Origin: Aphrophora alni
Taxonomy: Eukaryota > Arthropoda > Insecta > Hemiptera > Aphrophoridae
NCBI GenBank assembly: GCA_963513935.1
Contig: OY740773.1
Coordinates: forward strand, 104,021,291 to 104,085,290
DNA: 64,000 nt
Direction of reading: 5' to 3'
Every line of letters starts with the position of its first letter. Position 1 is the stretch's first letter. A model generated the notes under the pieces. It saw only the letters and a list, made by a program, of their open reading frames with translations, was not told the DNA's origin and ran no database searches. The translations under genes and the position numbers were made by a program. Below are positions 1 through 9,420 of this stretch, piece after piece.

Positions 1-1273
1 ATTGATTGCAAAATGTTTACAGGCAGAAAAGACAATTTTGAAACCGTATTTTGACAAAATTTAGCATTCTTTTGTTTTACTAAAGCATATATCATTACTA
101 TTAGATGATTGTAACTCACTTTTTTATCAACATTTGTCCGTTTATTGCTAAACAAAGAACACTATTGTCTATTTTTACTGATATAATATCTGACCTAAAA
201 TATAAGTTGCCTTTGAATTTTAGCAGCATTATTGTTTTTTTTTTTTTTGTTATTCAGAAAACACATCCCAATTGGTGGGATTATTTATCATAGCATCCAT
301 TTTGAAACGCTCACACAACACAACAATCCCATATCAAATGTTGAAAAAATTGCCAACAGCTGATTTTTTCATCGTATTAAAACACAATGCTTGCTTGATC
401 CTTCTTCATTACCACAGTCAGCAGTAATTTTTTAAACAGTTAGACCTTACAATAAAACGTACTTCGTACAAATCATTTGTTTTGTGAACAAGAAATTCTT
501 GACAAGTCTGTACTTGTCACCTATTTAATTTGTTCTTTTGTGAAATAGGCTCCTGATATAAATAGTAATTATAGAATATCAGTGACAGTACAGTATTGAA
601 ATTTAATTTTCTTGTAGACTTAAATACCTTATAGCATGTGTTTTGGGCTTCTTAAAATCAAACACTTTTTTTTCTAGACTCGCACCTAGCTTTAGCCCTG
701 AAGAATACTAGTTTTGCCAGCATAACAAACAAAATAATTCTAATATTTTATACACAATGTAGTAAAGAAAAAATAATTGTATTTAAAACCGTTTGTTGTT
801 TATCTCCATTTTATCGTAATAATATATTATCTATGTTCTTCGGAGTGAAGTTATTTTTCAATTGTGAATTTCCTTAATTGGTCAAATAGCTTCTGAGATT
901 ATATTAATACAAACTATTTCTCTTTATAATATTAATATAGATAATGACCATATTTTGTTGATTGAATATTGTAAAAGCATTGGACTAGGAGGTGTGTCTT
1001 ATTTGTCTCAAAGCTATCTCAAAGGCCATTCTCTGAATTCATTATCTTGAATCTTATGCACCAGTGATGACAATGACTTAGGTATTGAATCATCAGTGGA
1101 GAACAATTTCTTTTATTAAAATTTATATTTTATTCGTTTTTTGATTATTAACAATTAAATGTTGCACATTTTTAATTACATCAATTTTAAGTGGTAAATG
1201 ATTTTTTACAACCTATAATTAAGAATTTTTGTTCAATTTGTCATCATTCATTGCAATTTTGTGTATGTTCTAG
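1..1273. other. Upstream intron of the RNF13-like gene
   Basis: This A+T-rich stretch ends in a usable 3' splice site (TGTTCTAG, AG at 1272-1273) in front of the first visible RNF13-like exon. I see no upstream exon for the PA domain or transmembrane segment here, so it is probably part of a long intron. No other coding sequence or recognisable repeat stands out. Confidence 0.6.
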
Positions 1274-1448
1274 ATTGTAAAATGTATAAAAGATCAGCGC
1301 AGAGCTCGTCGTCATCGTTTACCTTCATCGTCCTTGCATAAAATTCCCACAGCAAAGTTTCGTAAAGGTGATCCATATGAAACCTGCGCTATTTGTTTGG
1401 ATGATTTCATTGAAGGAGAAAAATTACGAATCCTTCCATGCTCACATG
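1274..1448 (+). CDS. RNF13: RNF13-like exon: basic linker and first half of RING-H2
   Basis: The exon reads in phase 0 from IVKCIKDQRRARRHRL to ILPCSH and leaves one base of the next codon. It is flanked by TAG at 1271-1273 and the donor GTAGGT at 1449. The hydrophobic residues just before CIKD are probably the cytosolic edge of the membrane helix encoded by the preceding exon. Confidence 0.92.
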
Positions 1449-4400
1449 GTAGGTTAGGGGTTTAAGTTTCCACATGGTTTTACAATACATTATTAATAGT
1501 CATTCAATAAAATCAATCAATTTGCCCCTAATAATTTTTGAGACAGATTATGCTTGCTTAACTTCTTTGCTTTTTGAGATGATGACAAGTGTAGCCATTA
1601 CAATGACTATGGTTTTTGGTTTTTTACAAGAAACCTCACCTCCAGGGGTTTAGGTTGGAACTCCCTCTTTCATTTTTTATATCAGTCTCTCTTAGTCAAT
1701 TCTTCTTCTCTTCCAATCATGATGGTTCTAGAGTATTGGAGGGCTAAATGTGTTTATGTTTCTGTTCTTTTCTTCCTTTTTTTTATATGGCTATGATGAG
1801 AGATTTTTCGCTTTTAAAGAACAAGGAAAAAGTATATACGAAACCCAAGTTTCATTTCCAGTGATGTGATTGAACACCCCAACCTCTCTCTTTGTAAAAC
1901 ACTGTAAAAATATTCGATCTAAGGCTGCATTTTTCTTATTGTGCGTGTCTGTTAACATTTTCGGAACATGTCTGGTCCAAAGTTTTTGTAATGAAGTTTC
2001 ACTGTTACAATATTGTAACGTATTGAATGTGACAGTGATAACAATGGAAAGAAAATTGTAAAACTATAAATCACCAATTTTCATAAATGTTCACATTCTC
2101 TTGTCTACTAAACGATCTGTCATTATTGTTTAGTGACCGCTACACTCTTAGTCAAGAACACCATTCATGTCCATCCCTAATCTGACAACATCATTGTCTA
2201 ACTGTACTGTCACTTATAATGTCTGGATAATGAACCTTAACAAGTTACATATGAATTTAATTGCACTAGCACTATTGGTTTTTACTAACAAAAAACATAT
2301 CAAAACATGAACTTCGCAGTTGGTAAGATTTTTAATAATAGCACTTATTTTAAATCAGTCACACGCTACAATTATCACATATAAGGTACTGACAAAATGA
2401 TGTCATAGTAATACACAGTACATAATTGTGATTGTGTTTATAATTCAGTCAGTTGTATCTAACGTCAAAATAAATATAAGGTGTGATTTTAGTGATTGTA
2501 TACTATTTTTTGTAAGTTATTTTTTTTCCAAATTGTAAGTTTGTTTTTTGGTAAATTATGGCTAGGCCAGGGCTTATCGGAATATCTGACAAAGAAATAG
2601 GATTATACATATAGTGATAATGAAATGAGTGAAGAAGAGGTTTGAAGTCCAGGAAAATGAACAAATAAATACAATTTCTGAGAACCTAAGCTTAAAATTT
2701 TCTTGGTTTCAAAATATGAACTTTCAACCTGTGTTACCACCTTTTAATGACAGTAAATCAATTATAATTTCCAGTGTTGATTTACCAGATGACCCATCAG
2801 AAAGTGATTGTTTTAAAATTATTTTGACAATGACTTAGTTCAACATATTGTAGAAGAAACAAACCACTATCATGGTATGTAACTGTCAATTTTGAAATTG
2901 CAGAAAACTTCAAACTAAAAATGTGGACCCCCAATTTTTGTGCCTGAAATGTATATCTTTTTTTCATGCCTTATGTTGATGTTATTTATGCTAAAAAATC
3001 GTGTCAAAAAGAATTGGTCATCACATATATAAGAATAAAAACTAAAGTTGCTCGCCTAATCTAATCAAATATTTTAATTTTTTTTTAAACACAAAAAAAT
3101 TAAAATTTTACAATTTATTACTTGTTTTACAGTTTAAAATTTATTCTTACGATTAAAAAAATAATAATCTTGCTCCTTGGGGTCAGAAATTTCAAAAAAA
3201 TTGTCGCTCATCAAAGGGTAAAATATACTGTATATATCTCTGATAGGCTCACAATCATGGTTAAATCAATGAGCCTGTCTCACTACCGATAGTCAATCTG
3301 TGGCCCATGGATACCACACCAAACTTAAGTGAGGAATCTTTCATCATGTAACTTGTTATTCTGCTTCTGACTTGCAATTCAACCGGCCTTGAATTGTATT
3401 AATTGAAAGACTGTGTACCAAATTGATTATGGTCTATTGAATGGAGTGAGGGAGTCGCTTGGTTGATATATCACTCAAGTTAGCGATAATAATAAAGTAA
3501 TAAAGATAGGATATTAGAATATAGTAATCTATTTACCTCATTCTAGTAATAAATTATTATTATGCTGTGATTTAAGGTGTCTAGAGATAATTCTAGTTAA
3601 TATTGTACACTCACTGATTATTAATTATTAAGTTTAACTATCAAAGTTCGTTAGAACTGTCCATTACATTTCATTTAGATATTGAGAAAGTTACATTTTG
3701 AAATGTTCAAATTTCTCTTTAAATTGTGTCGATTACAATTTTATTATTTAAAACCTATCATTTTCTGTCGTTTATTGATTAACCATATTGAAAAATTGTT
3801 ATCTTGTATGTTTTAGCTTACCATTCGAAATGCATAGATCCATGGCTGACTCGTAATCGTCGGGTTTGTCCTATATGTAAACGCAAAGTATTTGCAGCAG
3901 ACGAAGTGGTAGAGAATCATGATGATAGTGATAGTGATAGTGAAGCAGATGACACGACGCCGTTAGTACGATCTTCTTCAGTTTTTACTCGTGGTGGAAC
4001 ATTTACTTCCACCAGAACTGCTGTAAGAAAATTAATTTTATATTAGACGTAAATATTACTAATATTTTTATTTGTAGTCATCAGAACTCCATTGGTGTTC
4101 CATTGCTCATCAAGTTTTGCTTTGGTATATTTAACCCTCAAATGTAAACACAAACACTGAAATCTCACGTTTACACAAACATTCAATTGTACATTTAACA
4201 TATAAATAATAATAAAGTAAAAACAAATATAAGTAGAACTCGTTATTAACAAAAATGTTTATATCTATGTGGCCACATAACTAATTTGAATTGATGGCTT
4301 TTACTTCGCAGTATAATCTACCTATTCTAAATAAACATAGATGTAATACGTAAACTTTTTATTTTATGTTTATATCTCAGGTTTTATTTTTCTTGCACTG

Positions 4401-6619
4401 GCTAACTAATTTTGTCTTGTGTTAAAATATAAAAAGAAACAATTTATTTGGAAACTGAAGTAAAATTTGAAAAATGAAGATAACCTTTTACAATATAGAA
4501 ATTATATAAATATAATAAATATACACAATTAATTTAGAAGCGTTTCAAAGTCTTTATTGATTATTATTTAATTATGAATCAATTATATTTTATGAGAATG
4601 AATTAAGAATTTATGATTATAATTTATGTTCTATCATCCCATACAAAGTGTGCTTTAAAGTGCTAAAACATTAAACAAATTTTAATTTAAAAGTTGAAGT
4701 ATATTTCATCTTTCAAATTTTTATATAAGGACTTAAATGTAGGTTCTTCAGAACGTTAAATAGAATTCATTCACTATTCGCCTTATTATGAGTAAATTAA
4801 AATTAACAGTGTCTGCGATTCTTTTCTCCTTATATGTGTGTGCTAAATTCTACCTGATTGCAAATCATGTTTCCCTTTTTAATATGTATTTCAGGAAACT
4901 AACAATATTCCAGTAGCTGGTGTTACACAATCCTGCACTGTATTTAAATTATTAGCTCATACATTTGCTGTTTTTGTTTCATGAACCTAAAACATTGGTA
5001 TAATCTCTCAAGATTAGCTATGCAGAATGTTACTCCCACCACCCTTTTCTTAAAATTCTCACTTTCCATTGTTTAACTATAGGAACTCAAATGTAGTAAA
5101 TGTTTTTAACAGAGGGATATTTTGGACAACAATCTGAACTAGAGATGTAACGGATAGTCATTTTGGCCGGATACCGGATATTCGGTGAGGTTCTAGGCCG
5201 GAGCGCCGGATATCCAGCTAACGGATATCCGACTCAGGTAGTGTGTGTAGTTCTAGCGATGATTCACGGAAAGACAAGTACGAACCTGTCTCTTGGACCG
5301 TAGGAGTGGGCGGCTTGTATCGTTCATGCGTCAAACACTAGTATTCAACGGTCTGTCAGTGAGTTTTTCGGTATTTGTTTTTTGTGGTTGAAGTTTTTTG
5401 TAGTTTAATGGCGACCGCTACGAAAAGATCACCTATTTGGAAGTATAGATCACCTATTTATGTAATTTCATTTACATAATTAAGTATCCGGTACCCGGCC
5501 GGATAGTTGCAACTATCCGGCCGGATACCGGATACTAAAAAAGGCCGGATACCGGATATCCGTTACAACTCTAATCTGAACTATCTATTCCTCTTCAACC
5601 CCCCACCAATGCAATCGATTCAGTTCCTCTGCACCAATAAGCTCAGGCTGTATCTCACTTATTGTAAAAATTACTTATGTGGCCACTAAAAAACAAACAG
5701 ATTTGTTCCGATGAGTTCTTCTCCGATTTGTTTTATATTTTAAATGTATAAGTTTATCTTTGAAGTTTGTGCAGTCTACCTGAAGAAGCTGGCAGTGAGT
5801 AAGGAAACAGTATTGTAGTGTTACAGTGAAAATTAGAATTACGACGACTACAAATAAATATAACTTGTGTAATGTGTAAAAGGCAAATAATAGATATTAT
5901 TATTGTATTAATTAGATTAAGACTATCAAATATTTTTTAAATAAATTCAGATATAATTTATGAATGTATGTATATTATTTCCACAGACTACTGGACATCT
6001 AAATCCATTTGACAATGAATCGGTAGACCAACATCAGAATCCATTCGACAATGACTCGACTTCTTCTTCTTCAAGTGGAGACACAGAACCTCCAGGGCCA
6101 TCGTGTTCACAGTCAGAAGATGTCAATACAGAAAATGTCACACCAAAATTTTCATATACAACCGTGGATCTTTTAATATACCAACATATCCAGCAGATAC
6201 TTCGGAGCCCCTCAATCTTATTACATACTAATAACAGTGAGTTAGACATTTTGTATTTCACTTTAACTATGAACAATTTTACAGATTGTTTAAATAGTAT
6301 TCAATATAAATATATAGCAAATATATTATATTCTTCAAAAATGTATAGAAAATCAATGTCAAAACGATCAAAATGTACAAAACAATTGATTAATTCAAAT
6401 TATGTGTTTACCTATCCACGGAAAACTCACCTCTGGTTGTCACCAAGTTATATCCAAATTGCACAAACACATTCCAGACACACCTAGTATAGTATACATT
6501 TATTATATTCTACTCTAGTGGTAGTATTTTTTTGTTTTATTTCAGGTAACAGCGAGATTGTGACTGAGACTGTACCACCTAGTTCAAATCAGAATCCCAA
6601 TACAACTGAAGATGTGTGA
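1274..6619 (+). CDS. RNF13: RNF13/RNF167-type (godzilla) transmembrane RING-H2 E3 ubiquitin ligase, 3' part
   Basis: Coding exons are 1274-1448, 3817-4022, 5987-6236 and 6546-6619, with phases that join cleanly to give 234 C-terminal residues. The first exon starts with the basic post-membrane segment (CIKDQRRARRHRLP) and the first half of a RING-H2 finger (CAICLDDF, then ILPCSH). The second exon completes it (AYHSKCIDPWLT, then CPICK), giving the C3H2C3 zinc ligand set. An acidic serine stretch and TPLV follow, resembling the EHTPLL region of vertebrate RNF13. The third exon carries two NPFDN motifs and a serine run. In this family the N-terminal PA domain lies in the endosomal lumen, and the cytosolic RING recruits E2 enzymes to ubiquitinate trafficking proteins such as VAMPs. 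The N-terminal half lies outside the window. The RNF13/RNF167/godzilla group is secure; one-to-one orthology is not tested. Confidence 0.93.
1645..1826 (-). repeat. Dispersed repeat family 1, copy A (in RNF13 intron)
   Basis: Reading on the minus strand, this stretch matches the other family-1 copies (7.6, 34.7, 46.4, 48.9, 56.8, 59.3, 60.4 and 61.2 kb). The family has a TTGTTGTTTAAAGG-like start, a GTCATCATTGCC block, an A-rich block, and a block related to CAGAAGAGAACAAGAGTTGG. This copy is decayed and truncated. Confidence 0.6.
2558..2880 (+). pseudogene. piggyBac-type transposase N-terminal remnant
   Basis: The broken reading frame begins MARPGLIGISDKEIGLY, hits stops, and continues as NEMSEEEV in another frame. 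It then runs LPPFNDSKS, SSVDLPDDPSESDCF and, after a further shift, DLVQHIVEETNHY. That order (acidic N-terminus, then LPPF, then the 'LV..IV.ETN.Y' block) is what I recall of insect piggyBac-like transposases. At least two frameshifts or stops are visible, and the catalytic DDE part is absent. It lies in the RNF13 intron. Sequence to about 3216 ending in ATCAAAGGG may be the element's far end, but no TTAA duplication was confirmed. Confidence 0.55.
2881..3816. other. RNF13 intron, remainder
   Basis: A+T-rich intronic DNA ends at the 3' splice site TATGTTTTAG (AG at 3815-3816). The stretch 3230-3520 is less A+T-rich and looks inserted, but I cannot assign it to a family. Confidence 0.4.
3817..4022 (+). 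CDS. RNF13: RNF13-like exon: second half of RING-H2 and acidic tail
   Basis: It begins CT TAC CAT, completing codon GCT across the splice to give HAYHSKCIDPWL, and ends in phase 0 at the donor GTAAGA. It encodes the last RING ligands (H, C, C, C), then an acidic serine/aspartate run and TPLVRSSS. Confidence 0.93.
4023..5139. other. RNF13 intron, A+T-rich
   Basis: Intron sequence between the second and third visible exons, ending where the hAT-type insertion begins. No coding sequence or clear repeat is recognised. Confidence 0.4.
5140..5573. mobile_element. Non-autonomous hAT-type element, 434 bp
   Basis: The ends are inverted: TAGAGATGTAACGGATA on the left and, as the reverse complement on the right, TAGAGTTGTAACGGATA. 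A perfect 8 bp target duplication ATCTGAAC flanks it (5132-5139 and 5574-5581), diagnostic for hAT insertion. Both subterminal regions are rich in CCGGATACCGGAT motifs, including a palindrome near 5500. An ATG at 5408 opens MATATKRSPIWKY, which resembles the first residues of a BED-finger hAT transposase, after which the frame is lost. It is therefore probably an internal-deletion derivative of an autonomous element. It sits in the RNF13 intron. Confidence 0.88.
5574..5986. other. RNF13 intron, last part
   Basis: Ordinary A+T-rich intron ending in the acceptor TTTCCACAG at 5978-5986. Nothing else is recognised. Confidence 0.4.
5987..6236 (+). CDS. RNF13: RNF13-like exon: tandem NPFDN and serine-rich tail
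   Basis: Phase 0 at the start, with one base left at the donor A|GTGAGT. The sequence opens TTGHLNPFDNESVDQ, repeats as HQNPFDNDS, then runs into a polyserine stretch and a proline/serine-rich region. NPF motifs are known EH-domain ligands, which would fit an endosomal protein; binding here is inferred. Reading past the donor reaches a stop only at 6487, so an unspliced alternative end is possible. Confidence 0.85.
6546..6619 (+). CDS. RNF13: RNF13-like terminal coding exon
   Basis: After the acceptor TTATTTCAG, two bases complete codon AGT, then NSEIVTETVPPSSNQ and NTTEDV end at TGA 6617-6619. The reading phase fits the preceding donor exactly. A donor-like GAG|GTATGT just after the stop (about 6655) suggests the 3' untranslated region is itself spliced. 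Confidence 0.8.
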
Positions 6620-7059
6620 TAGACTTCACATAATATCAGACCCAACTATAGTGAGGTATGTTTTTTAAAAAACTAATTTTTATTAATTTTGTTATTGATA
6701 AATATATTTTAGTACTGTACAAGTTAATGTTATACTTAGATCTGTTTCTTTATTAGAGGAATCTGTGCTGAAATGGCTGAGGCATATTTAAAAAGTGAGC
6801 ACCATTTAAAAATGTAACTGCTAGACTGCTTTGGTTGGCTGCGTGCTGAGCTCTTTTATATATTTACTGCCTACACATGCCCTTATAGAAGAAGTTGTTG
6901 TTGTTTACGGTTTGTTTTATACGATGAAAACCCTCAGGGTCTCATTTTAGTAAGTATAAGCCTCGCAATCCTGAGGAAACCTAGCTGAATCTACACCTTT
7001 TTTCATGACAATTGAAATGTCGTCTTTGATTTACAAATTTTTGTGTGTGTGTAATTTAA

Positions 7060-8070
7060 GAAATGTGACACCAACAAATATTTGTCGCCTAGATTAGTAA
7101 AGTTTGTGGTAAAAATGTAACGAATGATAGAATGGTTCGAAAATGGATTAGACAGTGTAACAAAGGGAGCAAAACGTACATAATGAGCGCCCAAAATGAT
7201 GACTTGGCCCATTAAATAACAAACTTTGTGAGAACAGACAGTTTACAATTATGATTTTTTTTTTTAATTATAAGAACTGTATGAAATCGTGTCAGATTGT
7301 TTAAATTATCGGAAATTATGCTCTCATTTTGTTACGAGATGAAATTTTGAGATGATTTGTTACGTTACTTTATCACTGGTGCTTCATATTACGGTGGAAT
7401 CAAAATAACAATCTTAACAAACCGAGACACAGCAGATATCTGTAAAACCAGAAATTAAGCAAAATCAACATACCAGAAAATCATGTGCAAATTTTTTTAG
7501 AACAGTAATAGAATTTTTGTGTGATGGGGTACAACTATATTTTTTTCATTATTGCTTGAAGGTGAAAACCTCTTGGTTATCGTCATCTTATAAAAAAGGA
7601 AAAAATAGATCTTAAAATAAAAACCCCCAACTCTAGAATACTCTATTAGCACCAGGGTTGGTAATGAACAGGTGTTGGAAGAGAGTCGACAGAGAGATCT
7701 AAACTAAGATTGTAGATCCCTTAGGGTCGTTCTTGTTCGCCAAGCCTGTACTCACTATATAAGGGTAGTGTACAATAAATATTGCATATTACTGTGACAC
7801 CAAGAATGATTAGATATGATGTATTACTTTGTGATATTACTCCCTCCCCCCATCCACTACAGATCCACCACCATGTGACATTCACTTGTTCCTGCTTTTA
7901 AAGTGTTTCTTTGCCAGTCAGCACTATGACAATGTTAGTGAGATATGCAATATTCGATTTCTTCCTAGACGGCATCATCTATGAAGAGGATATTCAGAAA
8001 TTGATTCCACACTACAAAAATTGTCTTAATGGAATTTATGTAAAAAAAAGAAGTTGAATGTATGGCATTT
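7060..8070 (+). pseudogene. Decayed mariner-type transposase, interrupted by a family-1 repeat
   Basis: Frame-hopping translation recovers pieces in mariner order. A helix-turn-helix piece like MVRKWIRQCNKG lies near 7120-7160. DEILR, then KIMCKFF and WGTTI lie at 7340-7540. After the inserted repeat (7551-7765) comes PPPCDIHLFLLLKCFFASQH at 7862-7922, and then EEDIQKLIPHYKNCLNG. In intact family members these correspond to the N-terminal HTH, the first catalytic block, the 'APSD..LF' block after the third catalytic residue, and the C-terminal 'YDKCLN' end. Many stops and shifts mean it cannot be active. It lies downstream of the RNF13 stop, possibly in a 3' UTR intron. Confidence 0.65.
7551..7765 (+). 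repeat. Dispersed repeat family 1, copy B (nested in mariner relic)
   Basis: It matches other copies: GAAAACCTCTTGGTTATCGT, then the A-rich block, then ACTCTAGAATACTCTATTAG, then CACCAGGGTTGG, and finally TACTCACTATATAAGG. It splits the mariner relic, so this insertion is younger than that mariner. Confidence 0.65.
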
Positions 8071-8105
8071 CTTTGAAAATAAATTGTCGTTATTTTTTAA
8101 CAGTA

Positions 8106-8799
8106 CAGTAGAGTCTCGCAAACTCGGCACTCGATAACCCGGCAATCCGGATTACTCGGCGACCCCGACAGGAAAAAATATATTGCTAAAAACAGCGATG
8201 TTCGTAAAAGTTCGGCAGATCCCAAAGCAGGCATTAACTTCGATCGCTCGAATCGTTGATGGTACTTTTCCCACGTTAAACTTGTCACAAAGCTGTTTTA
8301 CAGATTCCCCTCTGTCAAGTCTTTTTAACACATTTAACCGCGTCTCAAACGAAACCAACATACGCTTCCGTTTTCGTAACTCGCTCATTTTTATTTACTG
8401 TATATACTGTGCGTAGATCATAACCAGTCAAAGAAAACTGAAAAGAAATGTTATATTTTCCATAATGTATACTAAATTGATTCATGGAAAAAAAAGCGGC
8501 CCATCAAACGTTTTGCAGATGTATGTCTGCTATACCGACGGGTGCTAATGCCACTGTGTTTTTACACCGCCGACAATGGGATACCGCTATCAACAAAGTC
8601 GTTTGACTCGCCGCTATGGTGACGCGGTGTTTTTACACCGCCGACAAAGGGATATCGCTATCGACAAAGTCGTTTGATATCACCGTCGCTTTGGTGTTTC
8701 ATTTACATATATTATTTGCCTTTATTCCCGATAACCCGGAATTTCACAAACTCGGCATACTTCCGGTCCACATTACGCTGAGTTTGCGGGACTCTACTG
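8106..8799 (-). mobile_element. pogo/Tigger-type element, 694 bp, internally deleted
   Basis: The left end CAGTAGAGTCTCGCAAACTC and the right end (reverse complement CAGTAGAGTCCCGCAAACTC) are inverted repeats flanked by TA (8104-8105 and 8800-8801). On the minus strand from 8388 the sequence reads MSELRKRKRMLVSFETRLNV, then LKRLDRGESVKQLCDKFNVG. This resembles the N-terminal CENP-B/pogo DNA-binding helix-turn-helix. The frame then drifts and no DDE domain remains. A 71 bp direct duplication lies inside (8556-8697). The element is therefore a deletion derivative that keeps the start of the transposase. Confidence 0.85.
8556..8697 (+). repeat. 71 bp tandem duplication inside the pogo-type element
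   Basis: Two adjacent copies, starting at 8556 and 8627, both open GTGTTTTTACACCGCCGACA and contain CAAAGTCGTTTGA. They are diverged at several positions. Confidence 0.8.
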
Positions 8800-9231
8800 T
8801 ACTTACTTTTTAAATATGGATTGATCGAACACTTGCCATGATTTGTATATGTAAAAACTAATACACGACGTTTCACTATTAAGGCCTAGTTTTGGGCTTT
8901 AGTAGATGGTTCTTTTCTTCTAGGCTATGTTGGTGTTTTTCTTCTTTTTTTTGTTCTAGTTTTACATTTGATAACAAGAGTTGATTTATACTCTCAAAAT
9001 GTGTATTTGTTTTCATATACACAAATAATGGTAAATGTCTGATTAAACCATATTAATAAAATGAACAATCCATCATTATCAATGTACTTACCAAACATGT
9101 CTCGTACTGTATATGAAAGAATGATACTTTACAAATTTTAAACAATAAATAATAAATATAAAATTTTCATTTTATATATACATAACGTAAAACATTTAAC
9201 AAAACATTACTAAACAATTATCTGTTGCAGA

Positions 9232-9420
9232 GTGCCCTGTCTATTACTGAAGCAGTCAAATACAGTGATGTCGAGTGATAAACAATTTCAGTTTTAGATT
9301 TATTATATTACATTTAATTTGCTATGAACTATAAGACTTATACTATGTGTACATATTGTATTATATACTTCTAAATCTTGTTTTGTATTTATATAAATAA
9401 AACCATTAGGAAGGTCATAA
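9232..9420 (+). other. Candidate non-coding or alternative 3' exon of the RNF13-like gene
   Basis: A strong acceptor (TCTGTTGCAG, AG at 9230-9231) is followed by sequence that can read SALSITEAVKYSDVE before a stop, and by a poly(A) signal AATAAA at 9397-9402. With the donor near 6655 it could form a spliced 3' UTR, or it could replace the C-terminus in another isoform. Transcript evidence is needed to choose; this is inference. Confidence 0.35.
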
